In this document: piece after piece, positions 1 through 6,097 of the stretch | Layout of the letters: each line of letters starts with the position of its first letter | Position numbering within the stretch: the first letter of the stretch is position 1 | DNA from: Actinomycetes bacterium | Lineage (GTDB): Bacteria; Actinomycetota; CADDZG01; JAHWKV01 | Assembly (NCBI GenBank): GCA_029263035.1 | Contig: JAJCYF010000229.1 | Span: 1 to 12,764 of the forward strand | Direction of reading: 5' to 3' | Length of the DNA: 12,764 nucleotides | Made by a program: the position numbers and the translations under genes | The notes under the pieces: model-generated | Seen by the model: the letters and a program-made list of their open reading frames with translations, nothing else | What the model was told of the DNA's origin: nothing | Databases searched by the model: none

Positions 1-1
1 C

Positions 2-280
2 AAGAAGGTTTCCGCCGACCGGCTGGTCGAACGGGAGGTGGACCGCACCGGGATCTGGCGGGTCCAGACCCCCCAGGTGTTCGGGGCACAGGTTCTTCGG
101 GACGCCCTGGCCCAGGCACTGGCTTCAGGTTTGGAGTCCACCGACTGCTCGCAGATGTTGACCGCTGCCGGCTACCGGGTTCGGGTGGTTGACGGCGACC
201 CCCTCAACTTCAAGGTCACCCGGGCGGCCGACCTGTGGCTGGCCGAGCAGATCCTGGCCGCCCGGCGGGAGAAGAGCTGA
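2..280 (+). CDS. ispD: IspD, 2-C-methyl-D-erythritol 4-phosphate cytidylyltransferase (3' end only)
   Basis: This is the last 92 residues of IspD; the gene starts before the window. IspD joins CTP and methylerythritol 4-phosphate to give CDP-methylerythritol in the cytosolic MEP route to isoprenoids. Seen here: the WRVQTPQVF block, the STD motif, and a DGDPLNFKVT block near the C-terminus. These match the conserved TPQ-F, TD and G(D/S)..N-K(I/V)T features of the family, and the following Asp-Leu-x-x-Ala-Glu helix ends normally. The frame stays open to the first base of the window and the stop at 278-280 overlaps the ispF start by one base (TGATG), so the two are translationally coupled. Being followed by ispF supports the call. 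Confidence is high; only the N-terminal half is unseen. Confidence 0.95.
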   Translation, partial: KKVSADRLVEREVDRTGIWRVQTPQVFGAQVLRDALAQALASGLESTDCSQMLTAAGYRVRVVDGDPLNFKVTRAADLWLAEQILAARREKS

Positions 281-759
281 TGCGGGTGGGAATGGGCTAC
301 GACGTCCACGCCTTCGACGAGAGCCGGCCGCTGATCCTCGGGGGGGTCACAATTCAGGACCACGGGGGCCTGGCCGGGCACTCGGATGCCGACGTGGTCT
401 CCCATGCGGTGGCCGACGCCCTGCTCGGCGCGGCCGGCCTGGGGGACCTGGGGACCCACTTCTCGGCCGATGCGGTGCCGGAGGGGGTATCCAGCCTGCA
501 GATCCTGGCCCGCACCGCCTCCCTGCTGGCCGATGCCGGCTTCACCATAGTCAACGTCGATGTCACGGTGATCATCCAGAACGTCAGGATGACCCCCCAC
601 CGGCTGGAGATGGTCTCGCGGGTGGCGGGGGCGCTCGGTCTCGATCCCGGTCGGGTGAGCGTCAAGTCCACCACCACCGACCTCCTCGGCTTTACCGGGC
701 GCGGTGAGGGTGCCGCCGGGATGGCCGTCGCCCTGGTTGACGGCGGCCCCGGCCGGTAG
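280..759 (+). CDS. ispF: IspF, 2-C-methyl-D-erythritol 2,4-cyclodiphosphate synthase
   Basis: 159 residues, the usual length for the family. It cyclises CDP-methylerythritol 2-phosphate to MEcPP with loss of CMP, two steps after IspD in the MEP pathway, and is normally a homotrimer. Visible residues: metal ligands Asp8, His10 (GYDVHAF) and His42 (DADVVSHA), at the same positions as in E. coli IspF; His34-Ser-Asp; Asp56 in GDLGTHF; and the nucleotide-side KSTTTDLLGFTGRGEG block near the C-terminus. The frame is open further upstream (from 235), but the ATG at 280 is chosen because it gives the canonical MRVGMGYDVH N-terminus. It also has GGGAG at 267-271, 8 nt upstream, and overlaps the ispD stop by one base. 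cysS follows 30 nt later, probably in the same transcript with an additional start of its own. Confidence 0.97.
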   Translation: MRVGMGYDVHAFDESRPLILGGVTIQDHGGLAGHSDADVVSHAVADALLGAAGLGDLGTHFSADAVPEGVSSLQILARTASLLADAGFTIVNVDVTVIIQNVRMTPHRLEMVSRVAGALGLDPGRVSVKSTTTDLLGFTGRGEGAAGMAVALVDGGPGR

Positions 760-789
760 GGAAACCACCTCCCGGTTAAGGTTGATGCC

Positions 790-2190
790 ATGGGACTGAC
801 CGTTACCAACACGCTGACCCGGACCAAAGAGGCCTTCGTCCCCCGGGACGAGGGAAAGGTCTCGATGTACGTCTGCGGGCCCACGGTCTACGGGGACATC
901 CATATCGGAAACGCCCGGGCGGCAATCGTCTTCGACGTCATCCGGCGCTATCTGGCGTGGCGGGGATTTGAGGTCACCTTCGTCCAGAACTACACCGACG
1001 TAGATGACAAGATCATCAACCGGGCCAGCGACGAGGGCACGGACTGGCAGGAGCTTGCCCGCCACTACTCGCAGGCCTACGAGCAGGTGGCCTCCGCCCT
1101 TCGCCTGGACCCTCCCGACCGGCTGGTCAAGGCCACCGACCACATCCCGGAGATGATCGACATGATCTCCCGGCTGGTCGAGGGCGGGTTCGCCTACGAG
1201 TCGGCAGGCAGCGTGTGGTTCTCGGTGGAAAACTTCCCCGGCTACGGCAAGCTCTCCGGCCGCACCCTGGACGAGGTGCACTCCCGGGAGCGGGTGGAGC
1301 CGGACCCCCACAAACGTTTTGCTCTGGATTTTGCCCTGTGGAAGGCGGCCAAACAGGGAGAGCCGTCCTGGGACAGCCCCTGGGGACCGGGGCGGCCCGG
1401 TTGGCACATCGAGTGCTCCGCGATGTCGGCCAAGTACCTGGGCATGGGGTTCGACATCCACGGCGGCGGCTCCGATCTGGTCTTCCCCCACCACGAGAAC
1501 GAGATCGCCCAGGCGGAGGCGGCCCTGGGGACCGAGCCGTTCGTTCGCTACTGGCTGCATAACGGCATGGTCAAGATGGATGCCCAGAAGATGTCCAAGT
1601 CCATCGGCAACCTGGTCCTGGTCAAGGACCTGCTGAAGGACGTCCGGCCCGAGGTACTGCGGATGATGGCGATATCGGGGGCCTACCGCAGCGATGTCGA
1701 CTTCGGCGAGGCCTCGCTGGAGCAGGCCCGGAGGGCCGTCGAGCGGTTCGACAACTTTTCACGGGCGGCGGGGGAGGCGGCGGCGCAGGTGTCCAAGGAC
1801 GGACGCCGGTACCTGGAGCGTTTGACCGCAGCGATGGATGACGACTTCAACACCCCGCTCGCCATCAGTGTGATGTTCGACCTGGTCAAGCACGGGAACA
1901 CGCTTATGGACAGCGACAACGATCCCGAGGGAGCCCGCAACGTCGCCGGCCTGGTGGCCGCCTTCAACCAGATGGCCGGGGTTTTGGGTATCTCCTACGA
2001 TCCCGCCGCCGACGAGGCAGCAGCCGCCGACAACCTGTCGGCAGAACAGGCCGAGCTGCTAGAGCGCCGGGACGAAGCCCGTAAGACGAAGAACTGGGCG
2101 GAGTCGGACAACCTGAGGGACAAGCTCGCCGACCTTGGAATCATTGTGGAGGACACGCCGGCGGGCACCCGCTGGCATCGCAAGAGCTGA
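790..2190 (+). CDS. cysS: Cysteinyl-tRNA synthetase
   Basis: 466 residues, typical of bacterial CysRS. It charges tRNA-Cys in the cytosol. It is a class I synthetase with the HIGH-type motif HIGN at 38-41 (HIGNAR) and KMSKS at 267-271. The zinc site that discriminates cysteine is complete: Cys29, Cys209 (GWHIECS), His234 and Glu238 (FPHHENE). The C-terminal anticodon-binding part ends with LLERRDEARKTKNWAESD followed by a D-L-G-I segment, as usual. It is not MshC, the mycothiol cysteine ligase: it keeps HIGNAR and has the full-length C-terminal domain. The ATG at 790 is preceded by TAAGGT at 777-782, which could act as a weak ribosome site (AAGG) or as a -10 box for a leaderless message. Its stop is immediately followed by the stop of the minus-strand gene, with no bases between. 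Confidence 0.97.
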   Translation: MGLTVTNTLTRTKEAFVPRDEGKVSMYVCGPTVYGDIHIGNARAAIVFDVIRRYLAWRGFEVTFVQNYTDVDDKIINRASDEGTDWQELARHYSQAYEQVASALRLDPPDRLVKATDHIPEMIDMISRLVEGGFAYESAGSVWFSVENFPGYGKLSGRTLDEVHSRERVEPDPHKRFALDFALWKAAKQGEPSWDSPWGPGRPGWHIECSAMSAKYLGMGFDIHGGGSDLVFPHHENEIAQAEAALGTEPFVRYWLHNGMVKMDAQKMSKSIGNLVLVKDLLKDVRPEVLRMMAISGAYRSDVDFGEASLEQARRAVERFDNFSRAAGEAAAQVSKDGRRYLERLTAAMDDDFNTPLAISVMFDLVKHGNTLMDSDNDPEGARNVAGLVAAFNQMAGVLGISYDPAADEAAAADNLSAEQAELLERRDEARKTKNWAESDNLRDKLADLGIIVEDTPAGTRWHRKS

Positions 2191-3216
2191 CTACGGCGTT
2201 ACGGTGACGATGAACCGGTTGGTCATCATCGGCGCCCCGGGTTTGTGGGGTTCAGGAGGACCGCCCTCGATATGGGTCGTGGCCAGCTCGTAGGTATATG
2301 TGCCCGGTGCTACCGAAGCGGCGTTGAACCTGATCGGTACCTGGATCATGTTCGCGTCAGCGACGGAGTCGGTGGCCAACACAGGCTGAGGACCACCCGG
2401 AGTCAGTGACAAAACCGAGAGATAAATCGGTCCGCGGTACGAGCCTGCCGGAATCATGACGAGGCATCCGGCCTTGCCTTCGGATCCGGCGGCCAGGGTC
2501 AGCGGCCCGCAGTTGGCGAAATAGGAAGTGTCCATCACGTTGATCGGAAGGACGCCTTCATTGTGCGGGATCCTGGGGTCCGCCGTTGGCGCGTCGTAGT
2601 GAAGCTTGATGCTGTGCTGACCGCTCGGGAACCCCTTGGGCACAAAGACCCGCACTGTTACCGGCACGGAAGTCGTTCCGCCGTTGAACTGCGGGGGCGG
2701 GCTCACGACGGTCTTTGACAATTCGCAGGTCATGCCCGCAGGCGCGGTGCAGCTCAGCCGGATGTCACCGGTGAAGCCCTGATGCCCGGCGCCGTCGCAT
2801 TCGACGTGCTGGGACATCCCCGCGTACATCAACTTGGCTGCGCCGCAGTTGAACGATGCACCCCCAGATCCGAAGTTGTTGATGCCGGAAAATATCGAAC
2901 CTGGCGAAGAAGAGCGGCTCTCTCGAGGTGCACGGGGAGCTTGTGCAGGGCCCCTGGAGGTCTCCGGGGGTACGGGGCCCGGGTCAGCTGGAGTTGAAGA
3001 CGGCGCAATGATGGCATCAGGGATTGCCGGGTGCTGGACCGCCTCGGATCGTCCGTCGAGGTAGCGATCGCCGGATGCAAGGACGGGATGTGTTGCGTCC
3101 CGGATGCCTTGAATGCCCCAGGCGACTCCGCCGATCAGAAGGACCAAAACGCTGACCGCGGTGACGATGAGATAAGTCTTGGTGGACGCAAGACCCATCC
3201 ACACCGGAAGCTTCAT
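2191..3216 (-). CDS. Membrane-anchored or secreted protein of unknown function with two similar Cys-containing beta domains
   Basis: 341 residues, not recognised. A hydrophobic segment at about 15-34 follows a short basic N-terminus, so it is an uncleaved anchor or signal peptide with the rest outside the cell. Residues 60-118 are a Pro/Ser/Ala/Arg-rich linker. Two segments then resemble each other: about 121-208, starting FNCG and holding Cys124, 140, 156 and 164, and about 232-315, starting FANCG and holding Cys236 and 251. Both run through alternating short strands of Ig or fibronectin type, with G-x-I-x-LS in the first third and a Gly-rich turn before the last strand. Even cysteine number suits disulfides outside the membrane. 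The ATG at 3216 has AGAGGA almost touching it, so in-frame starts slightly downstream (GTG codon 5, ATG codon 7) are possible. It probably belongs to the same envelope-gene group as the next minus-strand gene. Function unknown. Confidence 0.75.
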   Translation of the reverse strand: MKLPVWMGLASTKTYLIVTAVSVLVLLIGGVAWGIQGIRDATHPVLASGDRYLDGRSEAVQHPAIPDAIIAPSSTPADPGPVPPETSRGPAQAPRAPRESRSSSPGSIFSGINNFGSGGASFNCGAAKLMYAGMSQHVECDGAGHQGFTGDIRLSCTAPAGMTCELSKTVVSPPPQFNGGTTSVPVTVRVFVPKGFPSGQHSIKLHYDAPTADPRIPHNEGVLPINVMDTSYFANCGPLTLAAGSEGKAGCLVMIPAGSYRGPIYLSVLSLTPGGPQPVLATDSVADANMIQVPIRFNAASVAPGTYTYELATTHIEGGPPEPHKPGAPMMTNRFIVTVTP

Positions 3217-3344
3217 GTCCTCTTATCGGCAAATGTTGGGAGTGCTTATAGCCACATTTTCAGATTGCCTGCATGCCGGGGCGGTCCTCCACGAATGCAG
3301 CTTGCCGTTCCGAAGCACCCTCAGACTAATTCGAGTTACTCCCG

Positions 3345-3755
3345 CTATGGGGCGGCCGCGCCATGTCGACTGGTTACGGCTGCAGCACCGACCTGGACGC
3401 CGGCGACAACCAGCGCCCCCAGCAGCCACCACATTCCTTGATCGTTAGCCACCGACCATACAATCAGCCCCATCCCTGCCGCGACGAGCGCCAGGAAGCT
3501 CCATGCTAAAGGCCTCCGGCCCTCCGACCACAGAGCCCGGCGCCGTCTCCACGTTGCGGCGTCAAGAATTGCCCAACCGACGATCAAAAGAAGAGCGCCG
3601 GCGAGGTCGGCCGGTGCAGGTCCATGGGTTCTGCTGAGCGAAAAGAGCCTTTGGTCCGAGTCCGGCAGGGCGATCAAGCAGATTCCGGCCAGATTCAATA
3701 TCGCCCACAAGATCCAGGGACTGCGCCGCTCAAGCGAACCGCCGTGAGGCGCCAT
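3345..3755 (-). CDS. Small four-helix membrane protein, unknown function
   Basis: 136 residues, not recognised. Four hydrophobic segments are clear, at about 14-30, 48-66, 83-102 and 108-126. The short loop after helix 2 is very basic (TWRRRRALW), which by the positive-inside rule puts that loop, and so both termini, in the cytoplasm. There are no obvious catalytic motifs. A good ribosome site (AAGGGG, complement of 3762-3767) lies a few bases upstream of the ATG, which supports a real gene over a chance reading frame. It points the same way as the downstream anchored protein, from which it is separated by 128 nt, so they may share a transcript. Base use is a little less GC-extreme than in the housekeeping genes nearby. 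Confidence 0.65.
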   Translation of the reverse strand: MAPHGGSLERRSPWILWAILNLAGICLIALPDSDQRLFSLSRTHGPAPADLAGALLLIVGWAILDAATWRRRRALWSEGRRPLAWSFLALVAAGMGLIVWSVANDQGMWWLLGALVVAGVQVGAAAVTSRHGAAAP

Positions 3756-4028
3756 CTCGTCCCCTTCCCCCTTTAGGCAGATCCGGCCTACTCATCCCTC
3801 GGCGCACAAATGGGCCAGCAGACGCTGAAGCCGGGGCGATTGGAAGCCGGGAAATGGTCGGCGCTGAGCTTCACAACACCTCGCCGTGTTAGCTTGATTT
3901 CGGGGCTTTGTCACCGCCGCCCATGCCGATTCGCAGGGCAAACCCTACTCGTTCAAGAGCGGGCCGGTACACGGCCATGACGTTGGACGCAGGTGAGTGG
4001 GTGGCGTCGACCATTCGGCGTTTCTTAG
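3756..4028. other. Intergenic stretch without a supported gene
   Basis: About 270 nt between the small membrane protein and tRNA-Thr. I see no reading frame with a credible start and protein-like composition: one frame on the plus strand runs from here straight through the tRNA and is an artefact. It should hold the promoter of the 3345-3755 gene (minus) and the 3' trailer of the tRNA transcript. No T-tract hairpin is visible past the tRNA 3' end. Confidence 0.5.
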
Positions 4029-4102
4029 AGCTGGTGCCCAGATTCGAACTGGGAACCTACCGATTACAAGTCGGTTGCGCTACCGGATTGCGCCACACCA
4101 GC
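4029..4102 (-). tRNA. tRNA-Thr (anticodon UGU, reads ACA)
   Basis: Read on the minus strand, this 74-nt segment folds as a complete cloverleaf. The 7-bp acceptor is GCTGGTG/CACCAGC with U as discriminator, and the D arm is GCGC with a nine-base loop. The anticodon stem is ACCGA/TCGGT around the loop CTTGTAA, the variable loop is AGGTT, and the T arm is CCCAG-TTCGAAT-CTGGG. The anticodon TGT is the complement of 4066-4068. CCA is not encoded. The 5' end is preceded within 5 nt by a GC-rich hairpin (4107-4123). No other tRNA is adjacent. Confidence 0.95.
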
Positions 4103-4106
4103 CAGT

Positions 4107-4123
4107 TGGGGGCGCAGCCCCCA
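4107..4123. repeat. GC-rich hairpin abutting the tRNA 5' side
   Basis: A perfect 7-bp inverted repeat, TGGGGGC and GCCCCCA around a GCA loop. No T-tract follows on either strand except three T's on the plus side, so it is not a convincing intrinsic terminator. The overlapping 11-mer at 4105-4115 is also the exact inverse complement of 4141-4151 and 4215-4225 inside the repeated units, so a longer alternative foldback exists. Its role is unknown; it might affect 5' maturation or transcription of the tRNA precursor. Confidence 0.6.
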
Positions 4124-4135
4124 TTTGCTCCTACA

Positions 4136-4269
4136 CTTTAGCGCCCCCAACTTCCCCCCGGACCCTCTCGCTCGCACGTCTTGCCTGACGGCCCCGGACC
4201 TTCCTCTCCCTTTAGCGCCCCCAACTTCCCCTCGGACCCTCTCGCTCGCACGTCTTGCCTGGCGGCCCC
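4136..4269. repeat. Two-copy direct repeat of 60 bp (period 74 bp)
   Basis: Copy 1 (4136-4195) and copy 2 (4210-4269) match at 58 of 60 positions by direct comparison (C/T in the C-run, A/G near the end). They are separated by a 14-nt pyrimidine-rich spacer. Each copy starts CTTTAGCGCCCCCAAC and contains CTCTCGCTCGCACGTCTTGCC. No coding sense is evident. It lies upstream of tRNA-Thr (minus) and upstream of the DUF3263 gene (plus). It looks like a recent local duplication of a non-coding segment. The rest of the gap (4270-4387) shows nothing beyond a weak possible promoter (TTGCCT at 4338 and TTACAT at 4361, 17 nt apart). Confidence 0.85.
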
Positions 4270-4387
4270 CACGACCCTCCCCGCCCGGCGGCCCCGGCGA
4301 GGCCTCAACAGGCGGGTCCTTGATTCGGCTCTCCTAGTTGCCTAGGGTTAAACGAATGAATTACATCGTTGTAAGTAAGGACTCCCT

Positions 4388-4669
4388 TTGAGCCCTGCCT
4401 CCGAAAGCTCGTTCGGCGAACGTGAGGCCCGGATCCTGGAGTTCGAGCGAAACTGGTGGAAGTACTCCGGCGCCAAGGAGCGTGCCATCCGGGAGCTGTT
4501 CGAGTTCTCCGCCACCCGCTACTACACGCTGCTCAACGAGATTATCGACATGCCCGAAGCACTCGCCCACGACCCTATCCTGGTCAAGCGCCTACAAAGG
4601 CTGCGGGCCTTCCGGCAGCGCCAGCGAATGGCCCGCCGTCTCGGTATCCACCTCTCCGAGAACGGATAG
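4388..4669 (+). CDS. DUF3263 family protein
   Basis: 93 residues. It matches the actinobacterial DUF3263 family, whose function is not established. The diagnostic core is the run from about 14 to 83: ILEFERNWWKYSGAKE, then IRELF-FSATRYY, the LN-IID-PEALA-DPILVKRL segment and a basic RLRAFRQRQR tail. The middle resembles a small helix-turn-helix (AIRELFEFSATRYYTLLN), so DNA binding is possible (inference). The start is TTG at 4388: AAGGA at 4377-4381 sits 6 nt upstream, an ideal spacing, and no nearby ATG or GTG fits better. The LytR_C gene begins 19 nt after its stop. In M. tuberculosis, as I recall, the same two genes are adjacent (Rv0430, Rv0431), which supports a conserved two-gene unit. 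Confidence 0.9.
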   Translation: MSPASESSFGEREARILEFERNWWKYSGAKERAIRELFEFSATRYYTLLNEIIDMPEALAHDPILVKRLQRLRAFRQRQRMARRLGIHLSENG

Positions 4670-4688
4670 CAGATAATCTGACCCACCA

Positions 4689-5222
4689 ATGGGAAAGCAC
4701 TCACTTCCGGAAAGCCCCGGGTTCTGGCGAGCGGTAGTTATTGCGGGGCTCCGCTATCTGGTTGTGATCGCCCTTCTGGCTGCAGTCGCGTTCGGGATCT
4801 ACAAGCTGGCCTTCGATTCGGGCGGCGACACCCCGGAGACCGAGGAGACGCTCTCTCCCCTCCCCACCGACCCCTTCATCGAGGAATCTCCCACTCCCGA
4901 TCCCACACTTTCACCTTCACCCTCACCCAGTGCTCCGGTACAGGGGACCGGCAGGACTCAGGTCCTGGACGCCAGCAACTCGACCGCACGGCTGGATGCC
5001 GCCGAGCGCAAGCTCGAAGAAGCGGGCTACGACGTGGTAGCGAAGGGCCCCGCAGCCACTCCCAGGGAGCTGACCACGGTTTTCTACCACCCCGGGAACC
5101 AGCAGATGGGTGAGGCGGTTGCCAGCCTGGTGGGGGCGACCCTGGTTCAGCCGGTGGGTGACCTTAGTCTGGATCCCGCCATCCCGGTGACCGTCATCGT
5201 CGGTCCCGACTTCGCCGGATGA
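4689..5222 (+). CDS. LytR_C-domain membrane-anchored protein
   Basis: 177 residues. A basic N-terminus leads to one transmembrane helix at about 22-41. An acidic, Pro/Ser/Thr-rich wall-spanning linker follows at about 43-85, with a PSPSPS run. A C-terminal LytR_C-type domain spans about 88-175: strand TQVLDASNSTARLDAAE, helix, AGYDVV, then TTVFYHPGN, and the terminal VTVIVGPDF. The domain is named for the C-terminus of LytR-CpsA-Psr proteins but is here without the catalytic LCP domain. It is therefore probably a cell-envelope accessory protein acting outside the membrane, like VirR (Rv0431) of M. tuberculosis, which has the same layout. No ribosome site precedes the ATG; TAATCT at 4674-4679 lies 9 nt upstream and could be a -10 box giving an almost leaderless message in addition to read-through from the DUF3263 gene. 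Confidence 0.9.
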   Translation: MGKHSLPESPGFWRAVVIAGLRYLVVIALLAAVAFGIYKLAFDSGGDTPETEETLSPLPTDPFIEESPTPDPTLSPSPSPSAPVQGTGRTQVLDASNSTARLDAAERKLEEAGYDVVAKGPAATPRELTTVFYHPGNQQMGEAVASLVGATLVQPVGDLSLDPAIPVTVIVGPDFAG

Positions 5223-5241
5223 TCGGCCCGGCCCGAGGGTT

Positions 5242-6042
5242 CTAAGCCGGCTGCGGCGTTAGCTCCAGCCTGCTGTTCAAGGCAACCCGCATGGTCCCGA
5301 TGAGCTTGCCGCTCTCCTGGGAGGCGATGTCGAAGTCCGAGATCAGCCGGGCAGAGGAGGAGTAGAGGACTCCGTTGTCGACATCGAGGCTGGACATGGC
5401 GTTGGTAGTGGAGGTTCCCCGCAGCCTGACCGGCACGCCGCCTTGCTGTTGATGGGTGACGATGTCTCCGGTCCGGGTGGTCTCGATCCGGGCCAGCTTG
5501 CGCTTGCCCTTCAGCTCAAACCCCAGCAGCTTGCCGTGGCCGTCGAGCTGGATGTTGCCGAGATCGCCGTCGAGAACCAGCGGGGCGTCCCACTCGTCTC
5601 CGATGCCCACCGGCCCCGGAGGCAGCGCAATCCGGCTGCGGATGAGCGTTGCTCCGAGCTGAACCGCCGAGGCGGCAGGGGCTGCGAGTTCCTCGGTTAC
5701 CGCCTCGAGGATCTCGCCGCGGTCGTTCAGCTGGTACTTGACGGTGGTCGCCTCCGGGATTGCCATCGCCCTTCCGCCCTGCTTGAGGCTTGTCGGCTTG
5801 AGGGTGATCGTGAGGACCGGCTCCGCTTCCCCGCTCACCTGCTCATGGACGTCCACGACCATGCTGGTGGTGGTCACACTCTGCTCGCTGCTGGAGTTGA
5901 CCGAGGTTCGCGAATCGATGGTCCAGCGGTAGCGGGTCCCGTCCCCCTCCTCGAAGTTGTAGGCCAGAGGAAGCTTGCCGTTGGAGCAGGCCGACAGCAC
6001 GAGGAGCATCAGCAGACTGATTGTGCGGGGTGCGTTTTTCAC
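5242..6042 (-). CDS. Predicted lipoprotein, unknown function (possibly DUF6263-like)
   Basis: 266 residues. The N-terminus MKNAPRTISLLMLLVLSAC is a lipoprotein signal peptide: two basic residues, a hydrophobic core and the lipobox L-S-A-Cys19, so the mature protein is lipid-anchored on the outer face of the membrane. The body is beta-rich with alternating polar/hydrophobic strands and repeated Thr/Ser stretches. It includes phrases such as GDGTRYRWTID, a long V-T-T-T strand, and IGDEWDAPLVLDGDLGN in the middle. This layout recalls the DUF6263 lipoproteins, but I am not certain of the family. The start is GTG, with TAGACT 7 nt upstream and no ribosome site, suggesting a leaderless message. It is divergent from otsB (55 nt) and convergent with the LytR_C gene (19 nt). 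Confidence 0.85.
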   Translation of the reverse strand: MKNAPRTISLLMLLVLSACSNGKLPLAYNFEEGDGTRYRWTIDSRTSVNSSSEQSVTTTSMVVDVHEQVSGEAEPVLTITLKPTSLKQGGRAMAIPEATTVKYQLNDRGEILEAVTEELAAPAASAVQLGATLIRSRIALPPGPVGIGDEWDAPLVLDGDLGNIQLDGHGKLLGFELKGKRKLARIETTRTGDIVTHQQQGGVPVRLRGTSTTNAMSSLDVDNGVLYSSSARLISDFDIASQESGKLIGTMRVALNSRLELTPQPA

Positions 6043-6049
6043 AGGGGGC

Positions 6050-6055
6050 AGTCTA
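6050..6055 (-). promoter_or_regulatory. Probable -10 box of a leaderless promoter for the lipoprotein gene
   Basis: The complement reads TAGACT, which fits TANNNT, and ends 7 nt before the GTG at 6042. The intervening bases are C-rich with no Shine-Dalgarno sequence. Transcription is expected to start at or next to the start codon. No -35 hexamer is recognisable, as in many actinobacterial promoters. Confidence 0.5.
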
Positions 6056-6085
6056 GTAGGTCGGGGCCGGCCGGGGAGGGCAGGC

Positions 6086-6091
6086 TAAGGT
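6086..6091 (+). promoter_or_regulatory. TAAGGT before otsB: -10 box or ribosome site
   Basis: TAAGGT ends 6 nt before the GTG at 6098. It fits TANNNT for a leaderless start. Its AAGG, 7 nt from the codon, could equally be a short Shine-Dalgarno. The same hexamer stands 7 nt before cysS (777-782). Since only 55 nt separate the two divergent genes, the promoter must lie close to the start codon. Confidence 0.4.
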
Positions 6092-6097
6092 TAGGCA

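Noticed and set aside
172..1560. Long minus-strand open frame of 462 codons
   Set aside because: It lies opposite ispF and cysS, both with complete catalytic motifs. Its Gly/Val/Asp/Arg-rich composition is the usual mirror of GC-rich coding sequence.
790..2190. MshC (mycothiol ligase) instead of CysRS
   Set aside because: Full CysRS length, HIGNAR, KMSKS and the C-terminal anticodon-binding domain are all present.
4107..4123. Intrinsic terminator
   Set aside because: A strong GC hairpin but no T-tract on either strand; listed as a hairpin of unknown role instead.
3908..4188. Two plus-strand frames crossing the tRNA (77 and 63 codons)
   Set aside because: Their central part is the translated reverse complement of tRNA-Thr, a well-known source of false proteins; neither has a good ribosome site.
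4136..4269. CRISPR array
   Set aside because: There are only two copies, the unit is 60 bp with a 14-nt spacer, and no cas genes are present.
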